NCBI GenBank assembly: GCA_937862735.1
Contig: CALMDH010000106.1
Location: 21,219-85,218, forward strand
Length of the DNA stretch: 64,000 nt
Origin: M0108 sp937862735
Lineage (GTDB): Bacteria > Pseudomonadota > Gammaproteobacteria > Chromatiales > Chromatiaceae
Direction of reading: 5' to 3'
A program made the translations under genes and the position numbers. Below are positions 25,740 to 34,164 of the stretch, in pieces. The notes beneath the pieces are model-generated. The model did no database searches and was not told the DNA's origin. It was given only the letters and a program-made list of their open reading frames with translations. Position 1 is the stretch's first letter. Each line of letters starts with the position of its first letter.

Positions 25740-26114
25740 TCAGAAATCCAGGGGCAGATAGAAAAAGACGAAGCGCCCGTCCTCGATGTCCACCATCAGG
25801 GTCGCGCCGTGGTGGATGCCGTAGTCCACATAACCGGGGGTGGCGCTGTCCTGATGGCACTCGCTGCTGTGCTGGGGAGATTCAAAGTCTCGGTCCCGGT
25901 CATACCAGGACAGAAGCATGCATTCACCCAGGCGCGCCCGGGCCTCGGTCTCCGCCAGGCGCATGGCCGCCAGATAATCCGCCAGCGCCGGCGCGGGGTG
26001 GAGGCGGACGAGGGTAATGGCCGACAGATCGGCGGGCCGGGGGGCGGGACAAGCAGGACCTGCTGACGCGGGGTGCGTCAGCAGGTCGACGGCCGGCTGA
26101 TGCTGTACTTTCAT
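25740..26114 (-). CDS. Small conserved protein, possibly AF1514/DUF5619 family
   Basis: A 124-aa soluble protein with no transmembrane segment. The C-terminal half is highly patterned: CMLLSWYDRDRDFESPQH, then SECHQDSATPGYVDYGIHHGA, then an acidic strand ending VFFYLPLDF. From memory this resembles the AF1514/DUF5619 family seen in sulfur-metabolising prokaryotes, but the link is tentative and no function is known. A strong GGAGG lies upstream of the ATG at 26114. It has its own terminator and is probably monocistronic. It is not a BREX component. Confidence 0.55.
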   Translation of the reverse strand: MKVQHQPAVDLLTHPASAGPACPAPRPADLSAITLVRLHPAPALADYLAAMRLAETEARARLGECMLLSWYDRDRDFESPQHSSECHQDSATPGYVDYGIHHGATLMVDIEDGRFVFFYLPLDF

Positions 26115-26281
26115 GAGACTTGCCTCCTCACGCGATGGACCTGTGTGGTAAGAGCGCCCCTGACTGGGGGCTACCGTGATGGCTGGCCAATCTTCGCGGT
26201 TAATTTACTCGGCATTACCCTTCTGGTAGGGGCCGGGAACAACCGAAAATGCTTTGCGCTGGGGAAAGCCGAAGCACCCCC

Positions 26282-28987
26282 TCAAGCCAGGGCCTTGGCG
26301 GCAACCTCGTAGCTGTCCTTGGACAGCCCCGGCAGGGCCAGGACCCGCTCCAGTTCGGCGCGCATCAGGGCCTGCCGACCGACATCGAAGCGGCGCCAAC
26401 GGACCAGGGCCTGGAGCAGGCGCGCGGCCAGGTGGGGGTTGAGGGGGTCGATGACGCGCACCTGTTCCCCCAGGAAGGCATAGCCGGCCCCGTCGGCGGC
26501 ATGGAAGCGGACCTGATTCTGGGTGAAGCTCATCACCAGGCTGCGCACCCGGTTGGGATTGGTCAGGTCATAGGCCGGGTGGTCGAGCAGGCGCCGCACC
26601 CGCGCCAGGGTCTCCGGGGCCTTGGCGCCGGCCTGGATGGCGAACCATTTGTCCAGGACCAGTTCATCCCCAGCCCATCGGTCATGGAAGGCGGTGAGGG
26701 CCTCCTCGCCCGTCGTGCCGCCCGCATCCACCAGTAGACGCAGGGCGGTGAGCTGGTCGGTGAGATTGTGGCCAGCGGCGAACTGGGTCTGACACAGGGT
26801 CAGGACCTTGGCGTCACCCGCCGCCGCCAGATAGGCCAGGCACAGATTCCTCAGGCTGCGCCGGCCGATGGCCGCCGGGGTGGGTTGGTAGGAGCCCGGA
26901 TCCCGCAGCCGTTCGTAGCTCGCCAGCAGGTCCCCGCGCAAAGCGGTGGCGATGTCAGCGATCAGACCCTCCCGGGCACGGTGGATGCCCTCCACGTCGA
27001 CGACCGCCATCTGATCGGCGAGATAGGTCTCGCTGGGCAGGGTGAGGATCTCGGCGAGCAGGGCCGGCTCCGCCCGCTGGTCGGTCAGGGCGCGGCGGAA
27101 GGCCGCGATGAAACCCGCAACGCCGCTTTTTTCAACAGAGCCACCTTCGCCCACGATGACATCCTTCGCGCCAGTTGCCACCGCCCCCAGCAGCAGCCGC
27201 TGGGCCAGGGTCTGGGCCGCCTCCCAGCGATTGAAGCCGTCGCTGTCGTGGGCCATGAGGAACATCAGCTCCTCATCCCGGTAGTCGAAGTGCACCTTGA
27301 CCGGGGCGGAGAAACCGCGCAACAGTGAGGGCAGGGGCGCCTCGGGCAGGTCGACGAAGCGGAAGACCTGCTCGGCCTCGCGCAGCTCCAGGACGCGGGT
27401 CCCCGCCTTGACCGGGCCGGTCTCCCCGGCCAGGCGCAAGGGCAGGTCCCGCCCCTGGCGGTCGAGGAGCCCCAGGGCCAGGGGCAAGTGCATTGGCTCC
27501 TTGTGGGGCTGACCCGGCGTCGGCGGGGTGTGCTGGCGTACCCGCAGCTCATAGGCCTGAGTCGCCGGATCATAATGCCCGGTGAGGGTCAATTCAGGCG
27601 TACCGGCCTGGGTGTACCAGCGCCGGAACTGGCCCAGGTCGCGGCCGCTCGCTGCCTCCATGCAGGCCAGAAAGTCGTCGGTGGTCACCGCCTCGCCGTC
27701 ATGGCGGGTGAAATAGAGGTCGGTGGCGCGGCGGAATAGCTCAGGTCCCAGCAGGGTCGCCAGCATGCGCACCAGTTCCGCCCCCTTCTCGTAGACGGTG
27801 GCGGTGTAGAAGTTGTTGATCTCGATGTAGGAATCGGGCCGGACCGGGTGGGCCAGGGGGCCGGCGTCCTCGGGAAACTGACGGGCACGGAGCATGCGCA
27901 CGTCGGCGATGCGCTTGACGCCCCGGGAGCCGCGATCGGCGGAGAACTCCTGGTCGCGGAAGACGGTGAAACCCTCCTTGAGGCTCAACTGGAACCAGTC
28001 GCGGCAGGTGACGCGGTTGCCGGACCAGTTGTGGAAGTACTCGTGGGCGATGACCCCCTCCACCCACTGGAAGTCCAGGTCGGTGGCGGTGGCCGGGCTG
28101 GCCAGGACCGCCTTGGCGTTGAAGATGTTGAGCCCCTTGTTCTCCATGGCGCCCATGTTGAAGTGGCTGACGGCGACGATGTTGTAGACCTCCAGGTCAT
28201 ACTCCCGGCCGTAGCGGTCTTCGTCCCAGCCCATGGCGTTCTTCAGGGCGGTCATGGCATGGCCGCACTTACCCAGGTTCTCCGGCTCCACCCAGATGTT
28301 GAGGGCGACCTCGCGGCCCGAGGCGGTGCGGAAGCGGTTCGCGACTCGGCTCAGGTCCCCGGCCACCAGGGCGAAGAGGTAACAGGGCTTGGGGAAGGGG
28401 TCGACCCAGACCGCCCGGTGGCGGCCGTTCGGTAGATCCTCGGCGCCGGCAGGGTTGCCGTTGGCCAGCAGCACCGGGTACAGGCGCTTGTCCGCCTCCA
28501 GGGTGACGGTGTAGCGGGCCATGACATCCGGGCGATCGAGGAAATAGGTGATGCGGCGGAAGCCCTCGGCCTCGCACTGGGTGCAGAGCATGCCCTTGGA
28601 GAGGTAGAGCCCTTCCAGGCGGGTATTGTCCGCGGGGCGGATGCGCACCCGGGACTCCAGGCGACAATGCTCGGGCACCCGGAAGAGGGTCAGGCCGGTC
28701 CCATCGAGGGCATACTCCTCGGGGCCGAGTGGCCGACCGTCGAGGCGGAGCCAGGCCAGCTCCAGGTCCTCCCCATCCAGCCGCAGCGGGCCGACATGGT
28801 CGGCGGTTGCCGCGGCCGCCGGGCCACCCGCGCCCCGCCGGGCCAGGGGATTGCGGCGCAGGTTCAGGGTCGCCTCGACCCAGGTCTCCGTCGCCCCCAG
28901 ATCGAAGTGCAAGATCACTTCATCGATCAGGAAGGCGGGGGGACGGTAGTCAGCGAGGCGCGTGATGGCGGGGGTGGTCGGTGACAT
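26282..28987 (-). CDS. pepN: Aminopeptidase N (M1 family zinc metallopeptidase)
   Basis: Cytoplasmic zinc aminopeptidase that removes N-terminal residues from peptides. It is 901 aa against about 870 in E. coli PepN. The exopeptidase motif GAMENKGLNIF is present, as is the zinc motif HEYFHNWSGNRVTCRDWFQL (HExxH followed by the distal Glu in LKEGFTVFRDQEFS). The C-terminal helical PepN-specific domain follows. The ATG at 28987 is the first in frame. It is transcribed divergently from grxC. Confidence 0.95.
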   Translation of the reverse strand: MSPTTPAITRLADYRPPAFLIDEVILHFDLGATETWVEATLNLRRNPLARRGAGGPAAAATADHVGPLRLDGEDLELAWLRLDGRPLGPEEYALDGTGLTLFRVPEHCRLESRVRIRPADNTRLEGLYLSKGMLCTQCEAEGFRRITYFLDRPDVMARYTVTLEADKRLYPVLLANGNPAGAEDLPNGRHRAVWVDPFPKPCYLFALVAGDLSRVANRFRTASGREVALNIWVEPENLGKCGHAMTALKNAMGWDEDRYGREYDLEVYNIVAVSHFNMGAMENKGLNIFNAKAVLASPATATDLDFQWVEGVIAHEYFHNWSGNRVTCRDWFQLSLKEGFTVFRDQEFSADRGSRGVKRIADVRMLRARQFPEDAGPLAHPVRPDSYIEINNFYTATVYEKGAELVRMLATLLGPELFRRATDLYFTRHDGEAVTTDDFLACMEAASGRDLGQFRRWYTQAGTPELTLTGHYDPATQAYELRVRQHTPPTPGQPHKEPMHLPLALGLLDRQGRDLPLRLAGETGPVKAGTRVLELREAEQVFRFVDLPEAPLPSLLRGFSAPVKVHFDYRDEELMFLMAHDSDGFNRWEAAQTLAQRLLLGAVATGAKDVIVGEGGSVEKSGVAGFIAAFRRALTDQRAEPALLAEILTLPSETYLADQMAVVDVEGIHRAREGLIADIATALRGDLLASYERLRDPGSYQPTPAAIGRRSLRNLCLAYLAAAGDAKVLTLCQTQFAAGHNLTDQLTALRLLVDAGGTTGEEALTAFHDRWAGDELVLDKWFAIQAGAKAPETLARVRRLLDHPAYDLTNPNRVRSLVMSFTQNQVRFHAADGAGYAFLGEQVRVIDPLNPHLAARLLQALVRWRRFDVGRQALMRAELERVLALPGLSKDSYEVAAKALA

Positions 28988-29246
28988 GGATCTTCTCGTG
29001 GGACGGATGAGGCGCCTTGACGCGGCGGTACGGGGACATTACAAGAGTGGCGGTTTACGCATCGCCGCTGACAGGGTTTAATTCCGCCCGGGCGCACCGA
29101 TTTCAAGCCGTTGAACCACTCGGGCGCAAGGTTGCCTGAAGCATTTCGGTTTTCGGTCAGGCTGGTGAGAAACCGTTCATCAAAAGGATCGGGGCGGCCG
29201 AAAGTTGCTGCGCCCCGTCTCTACCCACCTTCAGCGAACAACTATC

Positions 29247-29501
29247 ATGCCGAAGATCGAGATCTACACCACCCTCCTCTGCCCCTACTGCGTCCGCGCC
29301 AAACAGTTGCTACAGCGCAAGGGGGTGGACTACGAGGAGATCCGCATCGACCTGGACCATGAGCAGATGCGCCTCATGCTGCAGCGCAGCCGACGCCAGA
29401 CGGTGCCACAGATCTTCATCGACGATTATCACGTCGGCGGCTTCGACGACCTGGCCGCCATGGACGCCCGGGGGGAGCTCGATCCCCGCCTGGGCTTGTG
29501 A
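29247..29501 (+). CDS. grxC: Glutaredoxin 3 (GrxC)
   Basis: An 84-aa dithiol glutaredoxin that reduces disulfides with glutathione. The active site CPYC is at residues 12-15, with the cis-Pro motif TVPQIFI and the GSH-binding GGFDDL. The ATG at 29247 gives the standard GrxC N-terminus MPKIEIYTT; earlier in-frame starts add unsupported sequence. The stop codon overlaps the GTG start of hslR, so the two genes are coupled. Confidence 0.9.
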   Translation: MPKIEIYTTLLCPYCVRAKQLLQRKGVDYEEIRIDLDHEQMRLMLQRSRRQTVPQIFIDDYHVGGFDDLAAMDARGELDPRLGL

Positions 29502-30037
29502 GCCAGATGGTTCCCGGTACGGGGCCTATGGTCGAGCCTCCGCCTCGGGATAAGGCGGCGCCGGTGGACGCCCGGGTGGCCGGGACCCCTCCGCGGCGCC
29601 CCCTCAGCCCCACCCCCGGTGGGGGAGCCGGGGCCGGCACTGGATCTGGCGCCGTCACCGGCCAGCGCCTGGACAAATGGCTGTGGGCTGCGCGGTTCTT
29701 CAAGACCCGCCAACTGGCCACCGAGGCCATCAACGGCGGCAAGATCGAGGTCGAGGGTCAGCGCGCCAAGCCGGGCCGCCCCATCCGCCCCGGGGCCCAT
29801 CTCATCATCCACAAGGATTCCCTGATCTGGGACATCCGTGTCCTGGCCCTGGCCACCCAGCGCCGCCCCGCCGCCGAGGCCGCCCTGCTCTACGAGGAGA
29901 CGGAAGCCAGTCGCCTGCGCCGCCAGGAACTGGTGCGGGAACGCCGTGAGCTGGGCGTCCTCGCCGACCGGCCCGGTCGTCCTACCAAGCGTGACCGGCG
30001 CCAGATCGAGCGCTTCACCGATGGTACCTCCTCCTGA
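29498..30037 (+). CDS. hslR: Ribosome-associated heat shock protein Hsp15 (S4 domain)
   Basis: S4-domain RNA-binding protein that handles stalled 50S-nascent chain complexes. The core (about 54-175) matches E. coli HslR closely: RLDKWLWAARFFKTR, EGQRAKPGRPI, then EAALLYEETEAS. The 179-aa product carries an N-terminal Pro/Gly-rich extension of about 50 residues that the E. coli protein lacks. The GTG at 29498 overlaps the grxC stop; ATG at 29507 is an alternative start. The stop codon lies inside the first unit of an 18-bp repeat array. Confidence 0.9.
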   Translation: MSQMVPGTGPMVEPPPRDKAAPVDARVAGTPPRRPLSPTPGGGAGAGTGSGAVTGQRLDKWLWAARFFKTRQLATEAINGGKIEVEGQRAKPGRPIRPGAHLIIHKDSLIWDIRVLALATQRRPAAEAALLYEETEASRLRRQELVRERRELGVLADRPGRPTKRDRRQIERFTDGTSS

Positions 30038-30152
30038 GAAGGCAACCCCGCCTCAAAAGGCACCTCCTCCTGAAAAGCCAGCCCCTGCTTAATTGGCTCT
30101 CCCTCCTGAAAAGGCCCCTCCCCCTGGAAAGGCACCACCGCCTGAGTTAGCC
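30027..30152. repeat. Seven 18-bp degenerate tandem repeats between hslR and the next gene
   Basis: Units such as CCTCCTCCTGAAAAGCCA repeat exactly every 18 bp, seven times. They fill the whole space from the last hslR codons to one base before the next ATG. The hslR stop TGA is inside unit one, and units 3, 5 and 7 repeat the TGA in the same frame. Another frame would encode Pro-Pro-Pro-Glu-Lys-Ala repeats. Confidence 0.85.
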
Positions 30153-30153
30153 C

Positions 30154-30615
30154 ATGGACCAAGAGATGTTCCGCCAGGCCTACCAGGCCATCAACGAACG
30201 CTTCTGCCCCTACGAGAAGACCCTGCTCACCCGTAACGGCGACTGTAGCCGGGCAGAGCGCTTTTGCATCGCCGAACGCGAGGGGGTCCGCTGCAATGAC
30301 GACGCGGCCCAGGCCCGCTGCGAGGCCTTCCTGGCCCTGGCGCGGCAAAATGCCCGCTTCGCCCTCAAGGCCACCGATCAGCGCACCGCCCTGCCCCATG
30401 CCAAGGCCATGCGCGTCCAGGTGGGTGGCCTGCGCGGCCTGCAAGTCGCCCTGACCCCGGACCGGCCACCCCCCGTCCACATCCCCGATATCGACCGTCT
30501 GCTGGCCGAGGCCAGCGCCCGGTTCGGCGATCTGGCCACCGCCCCCTTCCAGCCCATCATCCAGCAGATCGCCGCCTTTCAGGGCCGCAAGCGCTCAGGG
30601 CGTAAAACTCCCTGA
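30154..30615 (+). CDS. Hypothetical cysteine-containing protein (153 aa)
   Basis: I do not recognise this family. The protein has five Cys in its first 60 residues, spaced C-x12-C-x6-C-x8-C-x8-C (starting FCPYEKTLL and GDCSRAERFC), which could bind a metal or Fe-S cluster. The rest is Ala/Arg-rich and probably helical, with no signal peptide or membrane segment. It starts one base after the 18-bp repeat array and follows grxC-hslR on the same strand, so it may be cotranscribed. Its stop codon opens a second tandem array with a 17-bp period. Codon use is like its neighbours. Confidence 0.65.
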   Translation: MDQEMFRQAYQAINERFCPYEKTLLTRNGDCSRAERFCIAEREGVRCNDDAAQARCEAFLALARQNARFALKATDQRTALPHAKAMRVQVGGLRGLQVALTPDRPPPVHIPDIDRLLAEASARFGDLATAPFQPIIQQIAAFQGRKRSGRKTP

Positions 30616-30693
30616 CCCGTTCAGAGTCCTGACACCTTCAGAGCCCTGACACGTTTGGGGCCATGATCCGCTCAGGGCCCTGATTCGGTAACC
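30610..30693. repeat. Five 17-bp degenerate tandem repeats starting at the stop codon
   Basis: Units of the type CCTGACACCTTCAGAGC recur every 17-18 bp. The TGA of the 153-aa gene is the first CCTGA. Because 17 is not a multiple of three, successive TGA triplets fall in different reading frames. The remaining 146 bp up to the galU stop hold nothing I can identify. Confidence 0.7.
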
Positions 30694-30839
30694 TCCGCCA
30701 ACCGCCGGCCCCCCGCCCACCTCGGCCCCTGTTCCGCGCTTTCATCACCGGGCAGGGGCGCCACGGTGCTCACCCAGAACAACGGCTAGGGTTCCATCCA
30801 TGCCTTAGCGAGCTGGCCGCACCGCCCGAGGGGAGCTTC

Positions 30840-31712
30840 TCAAAGCTCAAGGGTGCGCAGGTAGGCGCGAAAGTCTTCGCCCAGGTCCTTGTGGGCGATG
30901 CCATATTCCACCTGGGCCTGGAGATAGCCCAGCTTGCTGCCGCAGTCGTAGCGCTTGCCGCGGAATGGGTAGGCGATGACGGGCTCGTCCTGGAGCAGGG
31001 CGGAGATGGCATCGGTGAGCTGGATCTCCCCGCCCTTGCCACGCTGGGTGGTCTCCAGTTTGGCGAAGATGCGCGGGGTAAGCAGGTAGCGGCCCACCAC
31101 CGCCAGGTTGGACTTGGCGTCCTGGGGGGCGGGCTTCTCGACGATGGAGGTGACCCGCAGCTCCCCCTGGGGACCCGGGGTGGTCTCGACGATGCCGTAC
31201 TTGTTGGTCTCCTCCCAGGGCACCTCCTCGACGCAGAGGATGGAGCAGCCGTGGCGCTCGTACATGTCGGCCATCTGGGCCACGGCCCCCTGGCCCTCGC
31301 CCTTGATGAGGTCGTCCGCCAGCAGGACGGCGAAGGGCTCGTGGCCCACCACGGGCTTGGCGCAGAGGACGGCATGGCCCAGGCCCAGGGCCTCGGCCTG
31401 GCGCAGGTAGATGCAGCTCACCTGGGGGGGCAGGATGTTGCGGACGATCTCCAGCAGGTCGCGCTTGCCGGCGTTGCTGAGTTCCATTTCCAGCTCGTAG
31501 GCCTTGTCGAAGTGATCCTCGATGGAGCGCTTGGCGCGGCCGGTGATGAAGATGAGCTGACTGATGCCCGCCGCCTCGGACTCCTCCGCCGCGTATTGGA
31601 TGAGGGGCTTGTCCACCACCGGCAGCATCTCCTTGGGGCTGGCCTTGGTGGCGGGAAGGAAGCGGGTGCCAAGCCCCGCGACGGGAAAGACGGCCTTGCG
31701 GATCATGGCCAT
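30840..31712 (-). CDS. galU: UTP-glucose-1-phosphate uridylyltransferase
   Basis: Makes UDP-glucose for LPS, glycogen and other polysaccharides. The 290-aa protein shows the nucleotidyltransferase signature AVFPVAGLGTRFLPATKASPKEML at residues 7-30, the VDKPLIQYAAEE motif and the LGHAVLCA and LLADDLI segments of GalU. Length equals the family norm. The start is ATG at 31712 (ATG at 31706 also possible) with GAGGA upstream. It is downstream of pyrF on the same strand but separated by 284 bp that contain two palindromic repeat elements. Confidence 0.95.
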   Translation of the reverse strand: MAMIRKAVFPVAGLGTRFLPATKASPKEMLPVVDKPLIQYAAEESEAAGISQLIFITGRAKRSIEDHFDKAYELEMELSNAGKRDLLEIVRNILPPQVSCIYLRQAEALGLGHAVLCAKPVVGHEPFAVLLADDLIKGEGQGAVAQMADMYERHGCSILCVEEVPWEETNKYGIVETTPGPQGELRVTSIVEKPAPQDAKSNLAVVGRYLLTPRIFAKLETTQRGKGGEIQLTDAISALLQDEPVIAYPFRGKRYDCGSKLGYLQAQVEYGIAHKDLGEDFRAYLRTLEL

Positions 31713-31776
31713 GGGACATCCTCGCTGGAAGTTTTCTGAATTAGTCTATCGATCTCAATCAATCTTCGGCATCCCC

Positions 31777-31876
31777 GGGTCGGGTAACGTCTGGCGGGGG
31801 ACGCCGTGCATACGTCCATGTAGGCTTGGCAACCGCATCCATGCGGTTGACACCCCCGCCAGACGCCACCCGACCC
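31777..31876. repeat. ~100-bp palindromic repeat element, copy A
   Basis: Outer arms GGGTCGGGT/ACCCGACCC and inner arms GTCTGGCGGGGG/CCCCCGCCAGAC are both perfect, with a small inner hairpin (AACCGC/GCGGTT). A second copy follows at 31891. It is most likely a dispersed REP/MITE-like element without coding capacity. Confidence 0.85.
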
Positions 31877-31890
31877 TCCCCTATTGCCTC

Positions 31891-31990
31891 TGGCCGGGCA
31901 CTGTCCGGCGGGGACGCCGCGAAAACGTCCATGCAGGCTTAGCAACCGCCTCCATGCGGTTGACATCCCCGCCAGACGCCACCCGACCCT
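31891..31990. repeat. ~100-bp palindromic repeat element, copy B
   Basis: Direct repeat of copy A: GTCCGGCGGGG...CCCCGCCAGAC arms, the same ACGTCCATG, AGGCTT and AACCGC-x-CATGCGGTTGACA interior and the same GCCACCCGACCCTCCCCT tail. It ends a few bases from the pyrF stop and may act as its transcription terminator or mRNA stabiliser. Confidence 0.85.
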
Positions 31991-31996
31991 CCCCTG

Positions 31997-32716
31997 TCAC
32001 CTTTGACCGGGGGCGGACGATGGATGCCACTCCGCCTCGATCGCCGCCAGGGCGGCCAGGGGATCGGAGGCGGCGGTGATGGGCCGGCCGATGACCAGGT
32101 AGTCGGCGCCGGCGGCAAGGGCCTCGGCAGGGGTCATGGCCCGCTTCTGATCACCCGTGGCCGACCCCGCCGGGCGGACGCCGGGGGTGACGAGCCGGAA
32201 GCCCGGGCCCAGGGCGGCGCGGACCGGGGCGGCCTCCTGGGGGGAGCAGACCACGCCGTCGAGGCCGGCGTCCCGGGCCAGGGTCGCCAGGCGCAGGACC
32301 CGCTCCCGTGGATCGCCGGGACAGCCGATGGCCGCCAGGTCGTCCGCGTCCAGGCTGGTGAGGACGGTGACGGCGATCAGCAGCGGCGGGTTGTCGCGAT
32401 GCGCCAGGCGCTCCCGCGCCGCTTCCATCATGCGCCGGCCGCCGGAGGCGTGGAGGTTGGTCATCCACACGCCCAGATCCGCCGCCGCTTCGCAGGCGGC
32501 GGCCACGGTGTTAGGGATGTCGTGGAACTTGAGGTCGAGAAAGACCTGGAAACCCAGGGTGCTCAACCGATCGACAAAGGTGGGCCCCAGGCGGGTGAAC
32601 ATCTCCTTGCCTACCTTGAGCCGGCAGCGGCGGGGGTCGAGACGTTCGACCAGGGCGAGGGCCGGTTCCAGGCGTGGGTAGTCCAGGGCGACGATGATGC
32701 GGGGTTCTAGGTCCAA
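31997..32716 (-). CDS. pyrF: Orotidine 5'-phosphate decarboxylase
   Basis: Last step of UMP synthesis. The catalytic motif FLDLKFHDIPNTV (Asp-x-Lys-x-x-Asp) is present, together with RIIVALDYP at the N-terminus and LVTPGVRP and DYLVIGRPIT at the phosphate-binding end. The TTG at 32716 gives 239 aa, the family norm, and has GGAG about 10 nt upstream; the frame stays open further upstream but only through repeat DNA. It follows lapB on the same strand, as in E. coli. Confidence 0.92.
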   Translation of the reverse strand: MDLEPRIIVALDYPRLEPALALVERLDPRRCRLKVGKEMFTRLGPTFVDRLSTLGFQVFLDLKFHDIPNTVAAACEAAADLGVWMTNLHASGGRRMMEAARERLAHRDNPPLLIAVTVLTSLDADDLAAIGCPGDPRERVLRLATLARDAGLDGVVCSPQEAAPVRAALGPGFRLVTPGVRPAGSATGDQKRAMTPAEALAAGADYLVIGRPITAASDPLAALAAIEAEWHPSSAPGQR

Positions 32717-32726
32717 GGACTTACTC

Positions 32727-32806
32727 CGAAAAAGCTTGGGCGCGAATGGGTCCGGGGATGAAAGGGCTCGGGGCGAAAGGGCTTGGTGGTAACGGGGCTC
32801 GGTGCT
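32727..32806. repeat. Five ~16-bp degenerate repeats between lapB and pyrF
   Basis: Plus-strand units CGAAAAAGCTTGGGCG, CGAATGGGTCCGGGG, ATGAAAGGGCTCGGGG, CGAAAGGGCTTGGTGGT and AACGGGGCTCGGTGCT share a GAAAGGGCTCGG core with a 15-17 bp period. They fill most of the 103-bp gap. Confidence 0.6.
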
Positions 32807-32819
32807 GCCACCCAAGGCC

Positions 32820-34010
32820 TCAGGCGGCCCCGCGCTCCGTGCCCTCGGCCAGGCGGGGGGGCTCGACGGGGAGGATGCTCGCCCAGCGCTTGCAGCCGGG
32901 ACATTGCCAATGCAGGCGGCGGGCGGCATAGCCACAATGATCGCACTGATAGCGGGGCTGGCGCGAACGCAACTGCCGGACCACCCGGCTCAGGGCGCGC
33001 AGCATCTCCAGGGCCTCGGCACCTTCGGCGGCCAGGGGCATCTCCCGCAGTTCCAGCAGCCGCTCGACCGCAGCCAGGTCGGCATGGCCACTGACATGTT
33101 CGACCAGCAGGCGGATGGCGGGCGGACGGCCTTCGATCCGCTCGACCACATCCGCCAGGGCCAGCAGCAGGGCGCCGTTGGGATGGGCGCGGTGCAGGGC
33201 CCGCAGGGTCTCCAGCAGGTCCGAGGGCGGGCGGCCGCGGAAGGCCTCCAGCAGCCCGGGGAGGATCTCGGGGAGGAAACGCGGCCCCTGGTCCCCGACC
33301 CGCTGGAAGAGGTGGATGGCGCGATCCGCCTCGCCGCGATCCAGGGCCAGGCGCGCCTGGAGCAGGGTGGCGCGGACGCAGCCGGCGTCGGTCGCCAGGG
33401 CATCGCGCAATGCGGTCGCCGCCCCCTCGTCGTCGCCTTGGCGCAAGGATTCCTCGGCCAGCTCGCAGTGGTAGTGGGCCATGGCCACGCCCATGGGCTC
33501 GCCGAGGAAGCTCTGCAACCGGTCGGCGGTCTCCAGGCAGCGGCGCCAATCCTTCTCCTGCTGGTAGATGTCGACCAGACTGAGGAGGGCGCGCCGCCGC
33601 TGGTCACGAAACTGGGTCAGTTCCTCGAACAGGCGTTCGGCGCGATCGAGGAGTCCGGCGCGCATGTAGTCCAGCGCCAGTTCCTGCAGGGCCAGGGCGC
33701 GCAGAGCCTTTGGCAGGTCCTGACGGGCCATGAGCCCCTGATGGATGCGGATTGCCCGGTCCACCTCACCCCGCCGCCGGAAGAGGCCCCCCAGGGCCAG
33801 TTGCACCTCGGCCGTCTCGCTGTCCATCTCCGCCAGCTTGACGAAGACATCAATCGCCTTGTCCGGCTGGTCGTCGAGCAGGTAGTTGAGGCCGCGGAAA
33901 TAGGCCGGGTCCGGCGCGCCGCCCCCCCGGGCCCGCTGGACGCTGCGCAGGGCGGCCCACCAGCCGGAGGCGGCGGCCAGGGGCAGGAGCAGCAGGAACC
34001 ATTCGCTCAT
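32820..34010 (-). CDS. lapB: LPS assembly protein B (TPR + rubredoxin-like metal site)
   Basis: Inner-membrane-anchored regulator that directs FtsH to degrade LpxC and so controls LPS synthesis. The 396-aa protein has an N-terminal membrane anchor (MSEWFLLLLPLAAASGWW), then TPR repeats (about 45-340; YFRGLNYLLDDQPDKAID is a good example) and a C-terminal four-Cys site, CDHCGYAARRLHWQCPGC. All features match E. coli LapB (YciM), including length and the downstream pyrF. lapA, the usual upstream partner, is absent; the next gene upstream is a divergent SDR. Confidence 0.94.
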   Translation of the reverse strand: MSEWFLLLLPLAAASGWWAALRSVQRARGGGAPDPAYFRGLNYLLDDQPDKAIDVFVKLAEMDSETAEVQLALGGLFRRRGEVDRAIRIHQGLMARQDLPKALRALALQELALDYMRAGLLDRAERLFEELTQFRDQRRRALLSLVDIYQQEKDWRRCLETADRLQSFLGEPMGVAMAHYHCELAEESLRQGDDEGAATALRDALATDAGCVRATLLQARLALDRGEADRAIHLFQRVGDQGPRFLPEILPGLLEAFRGRPPSDLLETLRALHRAHPNGALLLALADVVERIEGRPPAIRLLVEHVSGHADLAAVERLLELREMPLAAEGAEALEMLRALSRVVRQLRSRQPRYQCDHCGYAARRLHWQCPGCKRWASILPVEPPRLAEGTERGAA

Positions 34011-34164
34011 GGGGGGCAGGGGTCGGGCGGGTTACCGGGTCGGGGACTCAGGGGGGTATCATAGCAGCCCCAGGCCGGGCCGGACTTGCCGCTGCCGACC
34101 GCCAGCCCAACAGGGACATGAGCCGACAAGCTGCCAGCCATCACCATTCGCGGGAGAGCCACTG

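Noticed and set aside
6787..25740. Integrase, transposase or tRNA attachment site bounding the BREX island
   Set aside because: No integrase or IS open frame, no tRNA gene and no matching direct repeats were found at the two borders.
25566..26281. A BrxR-type (WYL) regulator upstream of brxA
   Set aside because: The only gene there is a 124-aa protein without HTH or WYL features, closed by its own terminator.
31703..31966. Small minus-strand open frame across the palindromic repeats
   Set aside because: Its translation is produced by the repeat element itself, lacks any family motif and overlaps the galU start.
31777..31990. CRISPR array
   Set aside because: Only two copies of a long palindromic unit with no unique spacers, and no cas genes anywhere in the window. 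The short 16-18 bp arrays also lack spacers.
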